Counted from the stretch's first letter, positions 25,820-34,630 are shown. The stretch: DNA of 64,000 bases from JAUIAI01 sp963732405 (GCA_963732405.1 CAVSZG010000001.1:124001-188000); one strand, 5' to 3'. Notes: generated from the sequence alone by a model not told the origin. A program made the numbers and translations.

Positions 25820-27279
25820 GAGGTCTCCCCTGGTGTTTTGGTATGCCAGTCGGTCGCCTGCTGAAACTGATGGGCAATACCCAGCAGCCGCGCTTCCTGG
25901 AAGTAGTTGCCGATCAGCTGCAGGCCGATGGGTCGGTTGTGCCGATCGAATCCGGCCGGGACGGACAGAGCGGGCAGGCCCGCGAGTGAAGCCGGCAGGG
26001 TATGGATGTCGGCCAGATAGTTGCTCACGGGATCCTGTTGACGCTCACCGATCGGCCAGGCCGTGGTCGGACACACCGGTCCTGCGATGATGTCGACCTG
26101 CTCGAAGCAGGCGGCAAAAGAATCGGCGATTCGCCGACGCAGGCGCTGGGCCTGTCGGTAATACGCGTCGTAATACCCATGCGACAACACATAGGTGCCG
26201 ATCAGGATGCGGCGCCTGACCTCGTCGCCGAATCCCTGGGCGCGGGTGCGGCAGTAGAGATCGTCCAGGTCGAGGGGATCGTTCACCCGGAAACCATAAC
26301 GCACGCCATCGAAGCGCGACAGATTGCTCGATGCCTCGGCAGGTGCGATCACGTAATACGCCGGAACCGCGAGCTCGGTATCGGGTAGATGCACATCGAT
26401 CAGTTCGGCGCCCTGCGAGACCAGTTGCGCCAGCGCAGTCTGCACGACCTGACGAACCTCGTCGGCCAGACCGGCGGCAAAGAACTCGGCCGGCACGCCG
26501 ATCCGCAGCCCCTTGATATCCCGATCGAGTGAACGGGAAAAGTCTTCGGGCGCACGTTCGATGCTCGTCGAGTCGCGCTCATCGAAGCCGGCAATGGCCG
26601 AGAGCAGGGGCGCGCAGTCCTGGGCGGAGCGTGCGATCACGCCGGCCTGATCCAGGCTCGAGGCGAAAGCGATCATGCCGTAGCGCGAGACCCGCCCATA
26701 GCTCGGTTTGATGCCGGTGACACCGCACATCGAAGCCGGCTGGCGCACCGAGCCTCCGGTGTCGGTCCCGGTGGTGGCCGGCGCGAGGCCGGCAGCGACC
26801 GCTGCAGCCGAGCCGCCCGACGAGCCGCCGGGAACGGCTGTGGTGTCCCAGGGATTGCGCACCGGGCCGAACCAGGAATTCTCGTTGCCCGACCCCATGG
26901 CGAACTCGTCGCAGTTGAGTTTGCCCAGCGTGACCGCGCCGGCCTTCGCGAGCCGCTCGACCACCGTGGCATCGAAAGGACTCACGTAATCGGCCAGCAT
27001 CTGTGAACCCGCTGTCGAGCGCCAACCGCGTGTGACGAAGATGTCCTTGTGGGCGATCGGCACGCCAAGCAACGGGGACCCATCACCCCGGGCCAGTCGC
27101 TCGTCGGCAAGCCGCGCCTGCTCGAGCGTGAGTTCGGGCCGAATATCGATGAATGCGTTCAGCTTGCTGGCCTGGATCCGCGCGAGGAAATGCTGTGCGA
27201 GTTCGACGGCACCCAGTTCGCGTCGCTGCAGCAGCCGGGCAAGCGCGGCGATCGACAGGCGTTCGAATGCGTCGGCCAT
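25816..27279 (-). CDS. gatA: Asp-tRNA(Asn)/Glu-tRNA(Gln) amidotransferase subunit A
   Basis: A 487-residue amidase-signature enzyme that releases ammonia from glutamine for transamidation of Glu-tRNA(Gln)/Asp-tRNA(Asn). The Ser-cisSer-Lys triad is visible as Lys78 in IAHKDIF, Ser153 in GGSSGGSAAA and Ser177 in TDTGGSVRQP. It starts eight bases after gatC and overlaps the lipoprotein gene by four. Confidence 0.95.
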   Translation of the reverse strand: MADAFERLSIAALARLLQRRELGAVELAQHFLARIQASKLNAFIDIRPELTLEQARLADERLARGDGSPLLGVPIAHKDIFVTRGWRSTAGSQMLADYVSPFDATVVERLAKAGAVTLGKLNCDEFAMGSGNENSWFGPVRNPWDTTAVPGGSSGGSAAAVAAGLAPATTGTDTGGSVRQPASMCGVTGIKPSYGRVSRYGMIAFASSLDQAGVIARSAQDCAPLLSAIAGFDERDSTSIERAPEDFSRSLDRDIKGLRIGVPAEFFAAGLADEVRQVVQTALAQLVSQGAELIDVHLPDTELAVPAYYVIAPAEASSNLSRFDGVRYGFRVNDPLDLDDLYCRTRAQGFGDEVRRRILIGTYVLSHGYYDAYYRQAQRLRRRIADSFAACFEQVDIIAGPVCPTTAWPIGERQQDPVSNYLADIHTLPASLAGLPALSVPAGFDRHNRPIGLQLIGNYFQEARLLGIAHQFQQATDWHTKTPGETS

Positions 27280-27287
27280 GGGCGCGA

Positions 27288-27575
27288 CTATTCGATGACC
27301 CGAGGCACGAGATACAGCCCGCGTTCGGTACTCGGCGCCGGTTGCTGCAAGTCCTCGCGTCGATCGGGTTCGGTGACGGCATCCTCTCGCAGACGCAGGG
27401 CCATGGCGTGCGGATGTGTCATGGGTTCCAGATCGGTGGTGTCGGCTGCCTGCATGGTTTCGATGAGCGCGAAGACGCGATTGAGTGGCTCGAGCATCTC
27501 GCCGACCTGATCATCGGTGATCGCAATTCTGGCCAGTCGCGCCAGGCCATGAACATCATCGGGTAATAAAGCCAT
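27288..27575 (-). CDS. gatC: Asp-tRNA(Asn)/Glu-tRNA(Gln) amidotransferase subunit C
   Basis: A 95-residue GatC with the expected LARLARIAITDDQ start, the middle EPLNRVFALIETMQ helix and C-terminal DAVTEPDRREDLQ...GLYLVPRVIE. It stabilises GatA in the complex. First gene of gatC-gatA-lipoprotein-gatB; divergent from mreB over 90 bp. Confidence 0.93.
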   Translation of the reverse strand: MALLPDDVHGLARLARIAITDDQVGEMLEPLNRVFALIETMQAADTTDLEPMTHPHAMALRLREDAVTEPDRREDLQQPAPSTERGLYLVPRVIE

Positions 27576-27625
27576 GGGGCGACACGCGCAGCGCGCGACA
27601 TTTCCTGTACAAAGGCGGACCGAAG

Positions 27626-27631
27626 ATTATA
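27626..27631 (-). promoter_or_regulatory. Candidate -10 box for gatC
   Basis: TATAAT on the minus strand, 51 bases upstream of the gatC start, matches the sigma70 -10 consensus exactly. No good -35 is seen at 16-18 bp, so it would need an activator or an extended contact. Confidence 0.3.
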
Positions 27632-27665
27632 CGTTAAGATGTAACGCTCCTCGCTCGGAGAGCCC

Positions 27666-28709
27666 ATGCTCGGCTACGTTCGCAACCACCTCGCGCACGA
27701 CCTCGCAATCGATCTGGGCACGGCCAATACCTCGATCAGCGTGCCTGGCAAGGGCATCGTGTTTTGCGAGCCCTCAGTCGTTGCCGTTCGCGAGGCGGCC
27801 GGTGCCTCCATGCATGCCTCGATTGCCGCGGTCGGCCGCGAGGCTCATGCCATGACCGGCCGCGCGCCGGCCAACATCAGAATCCTGCGGCCGATCCAGG
27901 CCGGTGTGATCGCCGACCTGACCATCGCCCAGGAGATGCTGCGCCAGTTCGTCTCGTCCGTGCAGCCGCGTCGCCTGTTCGCACCGCGACCCAGAGTGGT
28001 GATCAACGTGCCCTGCCTGTCGACCCAGGTCGAACGTCGCGCCATCCGTGATTCGGTTCACTGGGCCGGCGCCGGGTCGGCACACCTGCTCGACACACCG
28101 ATCGCCGCAGCGATCGGCGCCGGCCTGCCAGTCACCGAAGCCAACGGTTCGATGGTGGTCGACATCGGCGCCGGCACCACCGAGGTCGGTATCGTCTCGC
28201 TGGGCGGCATGGTCTACAAGGGCTCGATTCCGGTAGCCGGCAACCGCTTCGACCAAGCCATCATGCAGTTCGTGCGTAAGCAGTTCGGCATCCTGATCGG
28301 CGAGCCGACCGCGGAGGCCATCAAGATCCGACTCGGCTGTGCCTTTCCGGGTGCCGACCGGCAAGAGATGGAAGTGAACGGGCGCAGCATCAATGAAGGC
28401 GTGCCACGCAGTCTGCGCCTATCGACCAGTGAGGTGCTCGAGGCACTGGCCGCACCGCTGGACGAGATCGTCATGTTGATCAAATCCGCACTCGAGGCCA
28501 CGCCCCCCGAACTGAGCGCCGACCTGAGCGAACGCGGCATCATGCTCACCGGCGGCAGCGCCCTGTTGCGCGACCTGGACCGACTGCTCATCGAGGAGAC
28601 CGGGCTGACCGTGCTGGTTGCCGACGACCCACAACGATGCGCCGTGCGCGGGTCCGCACAGGCACTGCAACAATTTGAGGGCATTGGTGCTCTGTTCGCC
28701 GCCGACTGA
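27666..28709 (+). CDS. mreB: Rod shape-determining protein MreB
   Basis: A 347-residue bacterial actin. ATP-binding motifs are AIDLGTANTSISV (phosphate 1), VVDIGAGTTEVGIVSLGG (phosphate 2) and the C-terminal GIMLTGGSALLRDLDRLL. MreB filaments direct lateral cell-wall synthesis at the inner membrane. The usual mreC-mreD-pbp2-rodA genes do not follow; instead a structured intergenic region with a terminator comes next. Divergent from gatC, a typical betaproteobacterial arrangement. Confidence 0.94.
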   Translation: MLGYVRNHLAHDLAIDLGTANTSISVPGKGIVFCEPSVVAVREAAGASMHASIAAVGREAHAMTGRAPANIRILRPIQAGVIADLTIAQEMLRQFVSSVQPRRLFAPRPRVVINVPCLSTQVERRAIRDSVHWAGAGSAHLLDTPIAAAIGAGLPVTEANGSMVVDIGAGTTEVGIVSLGGMVYKGSIPVAGNRFDQAIMQFVRKQFGILIGEPTAEAIKIRLGCAFPGADRQEMEVNGRSINEGVPRSLRLSTSEVLEALAAPLDEIVMLIKSALEATPPELSADLSERGIMLTGGSALLRDLDRLLIEETGLTVLVADDPQRCAVRGSAQALQQFEGIGALFAAD

Positions 28710-28752
28710 CCTTGGAGATCGATCCGGCTCGACCGGGCGGAAGCCGTGGGAC

Positions 28753-28781
28753 TTGACGAATTCCCGCCCTGGGCTTAACTT
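28753..28781 (+). promoter_or_regulatory. Candidate sigma70 promoter downstream of mreB
   Basis: TTGACG (28753-28758), a 17-base spacer, then TAACTT (28776-28781). The spacing is optimal and the -35 matches five of six positions. It would start a transcript near 28787 that runs into the terminator at 28953. Confidence 0.5.
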
Positions 28782-28786
28782 AGCCA

Positions 28787-28953
28787 ATGTCCGGTCCCAA
28801 AGGCGAGAAGTGCCGAGCAAGCCGGCAACGTCGAAGCGGCGTTGGGCAGGCAAAGCATCTCGAGCTGGCGGAAATACGGCTGCCACTCGCAGCCAACAGT
28901 CGGAGATCGTCGCCGATGGCGACAACACGGGGCGCTGTCATGCGCCCCTTTTT
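28787..28953 (+). ncRNA. Candidate structured small RNA or leader RNA between mreB and the YhhN-like gene
   Basis: About 167 nt bounded by a sigma70-like promoter and a perfect intrinsic terminator. It contains consecutive small hairpins: TGCCG/CGGCA (28811-28827); CAACG/CGTTG (28826-28844), which shares two bases with the first; GGCTGC/GCAGCC with a 5-base loop (28878-28894); GTCGCC/GGCGAC with a GAT loop (28909-28923); then the terminator stem. No convincing protein frame lies here. I compared it mentally with 6S, 4.5S, tmRNA, RNase P, cobalamin, GEMM and TPP elements and found no match. It could be a free sRNA, the mreB 3' UTR, or an attenuator leader for the gene at 29004. Confidence 0.4.
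28929..28953 (+). terminator. Rho-independent terminator
   Basis: GGGGCGC (28929-28935) pairs perfectly with GCGCCCC (28942-28948) across a six-base loop and is followed at once by TTTTT (28949-28953). This is the clearest intrinsic terminator in the window. It ends the mreB or sRNA transcript 50 bases before the next start codon. Confidence 0.85.
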
Positions 28954-29003
28954 CATGCCCACCCGTTCCCCTTTCCCTGTTGCCCGGCACACGGGTTGGC
29001 TGG

Positions 29004-29699
29004 ATGAGACTCAAGGATCCCCCGCTGCTGGCTGCCGCCGTCTCCACGGGGGCGCTGGTCGCGCTTGCCGGCCACCTGAACCACAAGGTCGAACTGATCT
29101 GGCTGTTCCACCCGCTGCCCCTGCTGCTCGCCCTGGTCGTGGCCTGGCAGCGTGGCCGACTCGCCAACGATTATGCGCAGTTCATCACGCTGGGCCTGGT
29201 CCTGTCGCTGATCGCCGATGTGCTGCGGATCGCACCCGGGCAATGGGCGGCGGCAGCCGCTGTGGCGCTCCTGGCCTCGCTGAGCACGCTGCGCGCCTTC
29301 ACCGCCGAGTTGTCGCTACGCCTGCTTCGATGGCCGCTGGTGCTGGGGCTGATGTTCGCTCTGGCGGTGATCCTGGTGGCGTGGCCGGTCCTGCACGGCA
29401 GCCTGACCTTGATCGTGCCGGGTGGTCTGCTGGTGCTGGCGCTCACGGCCGGACAGGGCGGCGAGCGGGCACGGGTGCTGCGCCGAAACCCGTCGCACGA
29501 GGGCCGATCGGGCGGCACGATGCTGGCCGCACTGGGCGCGATGCTGCTGCTGTTGTCCTGCTCGATGGCGGTCATCGACCTGTTGCGCTGGCCGAATCCG
29601 TGGTCCGCGATCTGGATTCTGGTCACCTGGTGGGCCGGCCAGACGATGCTCGCGCTGTCGATTCCAGAGCGCCATGACGAAACGCCCCGGGTGGGCTGA
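29004..29699 (+). CDS. YhhN-like (lysoplasmalogenase family) membrane protein
   Basis: 231 residues from the ATG at 29004 (MRLKDPPLLAA); the longer frame crosses the terminator and is rejected. It has seven to eight hydrophobic helices. The segments LIWLFHPLPLLLALVVAW and FITLGLVLSLIADVLRI resemble the YhhN/TMEM86 pattern K-P and GxxxSxxGD, although the usual Gly before Asp is Ala here. YhhN proteins are integral-membrane enzymes acting on vinyl-ether lysolipids. The match is moderate. Confidence 0.55.
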   Translation: MRLKDPPLLAAAVSTGALVALAGHLNHKVELIWLFHPLPLLLALVVAWQRGRLANDYAQFITLGLVLSLIADVLRIAPGQWAAAAAVALLASLSTLRAFTAELSLRLLRWPLVLGLMFALAVILVAWPVLHGSLTLIVPGGLLVLALTAGQGGERARVLRRNPSHEGRSGGTMLAALGAMLLLLSCSMAVIDLLRWPNPWSAIWILVTWWAGQTMLALSIPERHDETPRVG

Positions 29700-29786
29700 G
29701 CGGCGCGGCAAACACCACTCGGACTGGCCGTGCGCGGCACAGGGATTTGAGTTGACTGGACCGACAAGCCTGCTCACCATTGCCGC

Positions 29787-30197
29787 ATGGCTTCATTCTC
29801 GATCAGTGAACTGGCGACCGAGTTCGACATCACCCCGCGTTCGATCCGCTTTTACGAGGATCAGGGCATTCTGTCGCCCGCCAGGACCGGACCGGGCAAT
29901 CGCCAGCGCGTGTACTCGCAACGCGACCGGATCCGGTTGAGGTTGATCATGCGGGGCAAGCGGCTCGGTCTGAGCATCGCTCAGATCCGCGAATTGGTGG
30001 ACATGTACGAGTCGCCCTCAGACTCCAGACTGCAACTGGAGCGCTTTCTGGACGTGCTGGGCCAGCATCGACTGGCGCTGCTTCAGCAGCGGGAAGACCT
30101 GGACATCACCCTGGCTGAAATCGAGGGTCATATCGCGCGCGCGCAGGCGTTGCTGAAACGGCATGATGATCTCGCATCGGGTGTAGCGCCGGGCTGA
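29787..30197 (+). CDS. liuR: MerR family regulator, LiuR-type
   Basis: 136 residues. The N-terminal winged helix reads SISELATEFDITPRSIRFYEDQGILSP, then RDRIRLRLIMRGKRLGLSIAQIRELVDMY, very close to LiuR regulators of leucine/isovalerate catabolism. A C-terminal dimerisation helix (about 80-125) follows. Known LiuR proteins sense branched-chain acyl-CoA intermediates and control liu genes. liuC- and liuE-like genes lie 6-8 kb downstream, supporting the call. Confidence 0.78.
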   Translation: MASFSISELATEFDITPRSIRFYEDQGILSPARTGPGNRQRVYSQRDRIRLRLIMRGKRLGLSIAQIRELVDMYESPSDSRLQLERFLDVLGQHRLALLQQREDLDITLAEIEGHIARAQALLKRHDDLASGVAPG

Positions 30198-30249
30198 GTC
30201 ATCGACCGGCCGGACAGTCGCCACACGCGCTGCCGGGTCCGCGACGAGT

Positions 30250-30729
30250 TCAGTCGTTTGCGATGCGAACCATGAGCCGACGCTCCTCGCGAAAGCCGAT
30301 CTTCTCGAACATGGCGAGCGCCTTGGGGTCGGGAACCGCATGCACGATCTGGACACTCAGCGCGGCCGCGCTGCAAAATCCGTTGAACGCATGCAACAAG
30401 GCTTCGGCCACACCCTGACCGCGCACCGCCGGACCCACGAACAAGGTCTGCAGTTCGGCATATCGCACATAAGCCTGATAGGGCAGACCCTGCTTGACCG
30501 ACCAGGCGCAATGACCGATGAGCACATGGTTCTGCTCGGCAACCGCCACCCAGCCTTTTTCGATGTGATAGGTTACGTAAGCAAATCCGTCGGCAGAGCC
30601 CAACCACCCCTGGTTGTAGCCGGCCGGATAAAGGCGCGCGATACGTTCGACCATTTCAACCAGCACGGCCGAGTCATCAGTGGTCGCGTTGCGAATCCTG
30701 AAACCTGGATAATCGCTGGATTCTTTCAT
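30250..30729 (-). CDS. GNAT family N-acetyltransferase
   Basis: 159 residues with the GNAT acetyl-CoA loop: LQTLFVGPAVRGQGVAEALLHAFNG (motif A, RGQGVAEAL), and the C-terminal DPKALAMFEKIGF motif B. The substrate amine is unknown. It is convergent with liuR (52 bp) and divergent from aceK. Confidence 0.8.
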   Translation of the reverse strand: MKESSDYPGFRIRNATTDDSAVLVEMVERIARLYPAGYNQGWLGSADGFAYVTYHIEKGWVAVAEQNHVLIGHCAWSVKQGLPYQAYVRYAELQTLFVGPAVRGQGVAEALLHAFNGFCSAAALSVQIVHAVPDPKALAMFEKIGFREERRLMVRIAND

Positions 30730-30763
30730 TGATTATGGGTGTTTGCGCAGTCGCTGAAAAACT

Positions 30764-30792
30764 TTGATGAGCGTGGTAGATGTCTTTATACC
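30764..30792 (+). promoter_or_regulatory. Candidate sigma70 promoter of aceK
   Basis: TTGATG (30764-30769), 17 bases, then TATACC (30787-30792), about 80 bases upstream of the aceK ATG. Spacing is optimal with four of six matches in each box. Confidence 0.4.
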
Positions 30793-30874
30793 CTAATTCC
30801 GGACTTCGGCGCGAGCCCGTGAAGATCCAGCGCGCTGCCCCCATCAATGACCGCTTCGATCCGACCATTCCACC

Positions 30875-32716
30875 ATGAACACCGCTGAATCCGCCAAACC
30901 TCGCTCCTCCGAGCGGACCGCCCGACCAGAACGCCGTCAGGGCGTCCATGATGCGCAGATCTCCACCGTGATCGCGCAGACCATTCTGGACGGGTTCGTG
31001 GGCCACTACAGCCGGTTCCGCTATCACGCGCAACTGGCCAAGCCTCGCTTCGAGGCCGGCGACTTCCACGCGATCCGGCGCCTGGCCAGCGAGCGCATCG
31101 CCTTTTATGACCAGCGGGTTCGCGAGGCGGTCGAGCGGCTGGCCACTGAATTCAACGCCCAGGCCCTGAGTAATCCGATCTGGCAGCGGGTCAAGCGTCA
31201 CTATGTGAGCCTGCTGGAACGATCCCACCAGCCCGCGCTGGCCGAGACCTTCTTCAATTCCGTGTGCTGCCAGATCCTGCATCGCACCTATTTCCACAAC
31301 GATTTCATCTTCGTGCGCCCGGCCGTGGCCACCGCCTACCTCGATGTCGATCCGCCCTCCTACCGCTGCTACTACCCGGGTGCCACGTCCTGGACCCGGG
31401 CGATGCGTCAGGTGGTGGTCGACTTCGGTCTGGCCTGCCCATGGCAGGACATCGACCGGGATATCGGCTTCGTGCAGGCGGCCGCGCGCCAGTGGGTGGA
31501 ACGTGACTTCCGGGTCACGGCCGACTGCCAGATTCATGTGCTCAACAATCTGTTCTTTCGCAACAAGGCCGCTTATCTGATCGGCCGGCTGATCAACGAT
31601 GGCGAGATCCTGCCTTTTTCCGTACCCATCCTGCGCGATTCACAGGGCCGCCTGACACTGGACGCGGCCTTGTTCGGCACCGAGCGCATCGAAGCCTTGT
31701 TCAATTTCTCGCGGGCCTACTTCATGGTCGACATGGAGGTGCCGTCCGCCTTCGTGCAGTTTCTGCGTACCCTCATGCCCAGCAAGCCGGAGTCGGAGAT
31801 CTATACGATGCTGGGCCTGCAAAAGCAGGGCAAGACGCTGTTTTACCGGGATCTCCTGCATCATCTGAGCCACTCGCATGATCAGTTCGTGGTTGCACCC
31901 GGCATCAAGGGTCTGGTGATGGGCGTGTTCACGCTGCCATCGTTTCCGTATGTGTTCAAGTACATCAAGGATGTGCGCGGCAAGGACGTGTCCCGCGAAT
32001 TCATCAAGAAGCAGTACCAGCTGGTCAAGTTTCATGATCGTGTGGGGCGGATGGCCGACACCTGGGAATATTCGAACGTGAGCTTCCCGCGCAAGCGCAT
32101 GTCGGCCGAACTGCTCGAGGAGTTGTACCGGACCGCGCCCTCGCTGCTCGAGGATGATGGCGACCATATCGTCGTGCGGCATTGCTACATCGAACGACGC
32201 ATGATTCCGCTGAATCTTTACATCGACGAAGCCACCGAGGCCGAACGCGACCATGCATTGCGCGAGTATGGTCAGGCCATCAAGGACATGGTCGCCGCGA
32301 ACATCTTTCCGGGCGACATGCTCTACAAGAACTTCGGCATGACCCGCCAGGGTCGGGTGGTGTTCTACGACTATGACGAGGTCGCCTACCTCACCGACTG
32401 CAATTTCCGCCGCGTGCCGGCGCCGCGAACACCCGAAGACGAAATGGCCAGCGAACCCTGGTATTCGGTCGCACCCAATGATGTGTTCCCCGAGGAGTTC
32501 GCCACCTTTCTGCTCGGCTCGCCGCAAGTGCGCGGCCCCTTCCTGCGCCATCATGCCGACCTGCTCGAGCCGGCCTACTGGCAGGACAAACAGGCGCGGA
32601 TCCGGTCTGGAGAACTCGTCGACGTATTCCCGTACCCCGAGGAATTGCGTTTCGATGGTGGGCGCGGCCCTGCTGCCCGGGCGATCGGATCGGACCCGGT
32701 GGAGCCGCTACACTAG
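30875..32716 (+). CDS. aceK: Isocitrate dehydrogenase kinase/phosphatase
   Basis: 613 residues, close to other AceK proteins (about 580-610). It phosphorylates isocitrate dehydrogenase to divert isocitrate to the glyoxylate shunt, and reverses this. Family segments include FNSVCCQILHRTYFHNDFIFVRP, MGVFTLPSFPYVFKYIKD, the kinase-like core DRVGRMADTWEYSNVSFP, and FPGDMLYKNFGMTRQGRVVFYDYDEV with the metal-binding Asp residues. No isocitrate lyase or malate synthase gene is in the window. Confidence 0.95.
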   Translation: MNTAESAKPRSSERTARPERRQGVHDAQISTVIAQTILDGFVGHYSRFRYHAQLAKPRFEAGDFHAIRRLASERIAFYDQRVREAVERLATEFNAQALSNPIWQRVKRHYVSLLERSHQPALAETFFNSVCCQILHRTYFHNDFIFVRPAVATAYLDVDPPSYRCYYPGATSWTRAMRQVVVDFGLACPWQDIDRDIGFVQAAARQWVERDFRVTADCQIHVLNNLFFRNKAAYLIGRLINDGEILPFSVPILRDSQGRLTLDAALFGTERIEALFNFSRAYFMVDMEVPSAFVQFLRTLMPSKPESEIYTMLGLQKQGKTLFYRDLLHHLSHSHDQFVVAPGIKGLVMGVFTLPSFPYVFKYIKDVRGKDVSREFIKKQYQLVKFHDRVGRMADTWEYSNVSFPRKRMSAELLEELYRTAPSLLEDDGDHIVVRHCYIERRMIPLNLYIDEATEAERDHALREYGQAIKDMVAANIFPGDMLYKNFGMTRQGRVVFYDYDEVAYLTDCNFRRVPAPRTPEDEMASEPWYSVAPNDVFPEEFATFLLGSPQVRGPFLRHHADLLEPAYWQDKQARIRSGELVDVFPYPEELRFDGGRGPAARAIGSDPVEPLH

Positions 32717-32748
32717 GGAATCAATCAAGGAATCAAGGAGGCGGATCC

Positions 32749-33945
32749 ATGGCGGACCGGGTCATCATCGCTGCCGCTGCACGCACGCCGATCGGTGCCA
32801 TGCAGGGCGTTCTGTCGGGGCTGCAGGGCCACGAACTGGGCAGTATCGCGATACGCGCAGTCATCGAACGCGCCGGCATTGACCCGGCCCGGGTCGGCGA
32901 AGTGCTCATGGGCTGCGTCCTGCCGGCCGGACAGGGTCAGGCACCCGCACGCCAGGCAGCGATGCATGCCGGGCTGCCGGCAGCCACGGGAGCAACCACC
33001 TTGAACAAGGTGTGCGGCTCCGGCATGAAGGCGGTGATGCTCGCCCATGACCTGATTCTGGCCGGCAGCCAGGACATCGTGGTGGCCGGCGGTATGGAAA
33101 GCATGAGCAATGCGCCCTATCTGCTGAAGCGCGCCCGTGGGGGCTACCGCTATGGTCATGACACGGTCTATGACCACATGGCGCTGGATGGCCTGGAAGA
33201 CGCGTACGACCGAAACGCCCGTGGTGGCGGCCGCTCGATGGGCGAATACGCCGAAGACTGCGCCGACCATTTCGCCTTCACCCGCCAGGCCCAGGACGAC
33301 TATGCCATCGAGTCGTCACGACGTGCCCGCCAGGCCAACGAGGACGGCAGCTTCGATTGGGAAACAACGGCCGTCACGATCACCACGCGCCAGGGCGAAC
33401 AACGCATCGAGCATGATGAAAGTCCGTTCAAGGTGAGCGCCGAGAAGATCCCTCGGCTCAAGCCGGCGTTTCGCGCCGACGGCACCGTCACCGCCGCCAC
33501 GTCCTCATCCATCTCCGACGGCGCGGCGGCACTATTGCTCATGCGTGAGTCGATGGCCGCAACACTGGGCCTCACGCCCATCGCCGCCGTGGTCGCACAC
33601 ACCACGCATGCGCAGGCGCCGCAATGGTTCACCACGGCCCCGGTCGGCGCGATCACCAAGCTCTACGACAAGACCGGCTGGCGCTCGGACACCGTCGATC
33701 TGTTTGAAATCAACGAGGCGTTCGCCGTGGTGGCCATGGCCGCCATGAAGGAACACGGACTGGCGCACGATCAGGTCAACGTGCATGGTGGCGCGGTCGC
33801 CCTGGGTCACCCGATCGGTGCCTCGGGTGCACGCCTGCTCGTCACATTGCTGGGCGCGCTGCGCCGGCGCGGCGGGCGCCGTGGCGTGGCCTCGTTGTGC
33901 ATCGGCGGCGGCGAGGCCACGGCAGTGGCCCTGGAACTCTGTTGA
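32749..33945 (+). CDS. Acetyl-CoA C-acetyltransferase (thiolase)
   Basis: 398 residues. It has AAARTPIGAMQGVLSG, the nucleophilic Cys89 in LNKVCGSGMKA, VAGGMESMSNAPYLLKRAR, HGGAVALGHPIGASGAR with the catalytic His, and SLCIGGGEATA with the second Cys. It condenses or splits acetoacetyl-CoA-type substrates, a natural last step after HMG-CoA lyase and short-chain beta-oxidation encoded downstream. Start ATG is preceded by AAGGAGG. Seven bases separate it from the SDR gene. Confidence 0.88.
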   Translation: MADRVIIAAAARTPIGAMQGVLSGLQGHELGSIAIRAVIERAGIDPARVGEVLMGCVLPAGQGQAPARQAAMHAGLPAATGATTLNKVCGSGMKAVMLAHDLILAGSQDIVVAGGMESMSNAPYLLKRARGGYRYGHDTVYDHMALDGLEDAYDRNARGGGRSMGEYAEDCADHFAFTRQAQDDYAIESSRRARQANEDGSFDWETTAVTITTRQGEQRIEHDESPFKVSAEKIPRLKPAFRADGTVTAATSSSISDGAAALLLMRESMAATLGLTPIAAVVAHTTHAQAPQWFTTAPVGAITKLYDKTGWRSDTVDLFEINEAFAVVAMAAMKEHGLAHDQVNVHGGAVALGHPIGASGARLLVTLLGALRRRGGRRGVASLCIGGGEATAVALELC

Positions 33946-33952
33946 GTGCCGC

Positions 33953-34630
33953 GTGAATACCGTCCTGATCGTGGGCGCATCGCGCGGCATAGGGCTGGAA
34001 ATGTGCCGCCAGTACCTGGCTGAAGGTTGGCAGGTGTTCGCCACCCATCGCAGCGAACCGGACCGGCTTGCGCTGCGCGACCTGGGTGCCCAGACCCTGC
34101 GCCTGGACGTGGCCGATCCCGACGATCTGGCCGCGCTCGGTTGGCAACTTGATGGCGAACCGATCGATCTGGTCGTGTGCAATGCGGGCGTCTATGGCCC
34201 GCGCTCCAGCCACATCGCGAGTCCACCCTCGCCGGCCGATTTTGATCTGGTGATGCAGACCAACGTCCTGGGCACCATGCGCCTGGTGCCGGTGGTCGCG
34301 CCGCTGCTCTATGAGCGCAGCGGCACCCTGGCCTTCATCTCCAGCCGCATGGGCTCGATCGCCGCCACGAATGCCGGATTCGGCTCGCTGTACCGGGTTT
34401 CGAAGGCTGCGCTCAACATGGTCACCCGCTTGGCCGCCAGCGAGTATGGCCCGCGAAATGTGCGCGTGCTCACGCTGCATCCGGGCTGGGTACGCACCGA
34501 CATGGGCGGGCCCAATGCCAGTGTAGCGGTCCAGACCAGCGTGACCGGCCTGCGTTCGGTCATCGCAAGTGCCGAGCGATATCCGGGCGGCGGATTCTAC
34601 GACTACCGCGGCGAGCGGCTCGAGTGGTGA
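33953..34630 (+). CDS. SDR family oxidoreductase
   Basis: 225 residues from a GTG at 33953, just after the thiolase stop. Rossmann motif VLIVGASRGIGLEM, the CNAGVYGP motif, and a YRVSKAALNM active-site Tyr-Lys with the upstream FISSRMG serine are all present. C-factor-like or carbonyl reductase-like; substrate unknown. It lies inside the acyl-CoA degradation cluster. Confidence 0.83.
   Translation: MNTVLIVGASRGIGLEMCRQYLAEGWQVFATHRSEPDRLALRDLGAQTLRLDVADPDDLAALGWQLDGEPIDLVVCNAGVYGPRSSHIASPPSPADFDLVMQTNVLGTMRLVPVVAPLLYERSGTLAFISSRMGSIAATNAGFGSLYRVSKAALNMVTRLAASEYGPRNVRVLTLHPGWVRTDMGGPNASVAVQTSVTGLRSVIASAERYPGGGFYDYRGERLEW

Noticed and set aside
28842..29003. N-terminal extension of the YhhN-like protein
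   Set aside because: It would be encoded across the intrinsic terminator and has no membrane or family pattern; the ATG at 29004 fits better.
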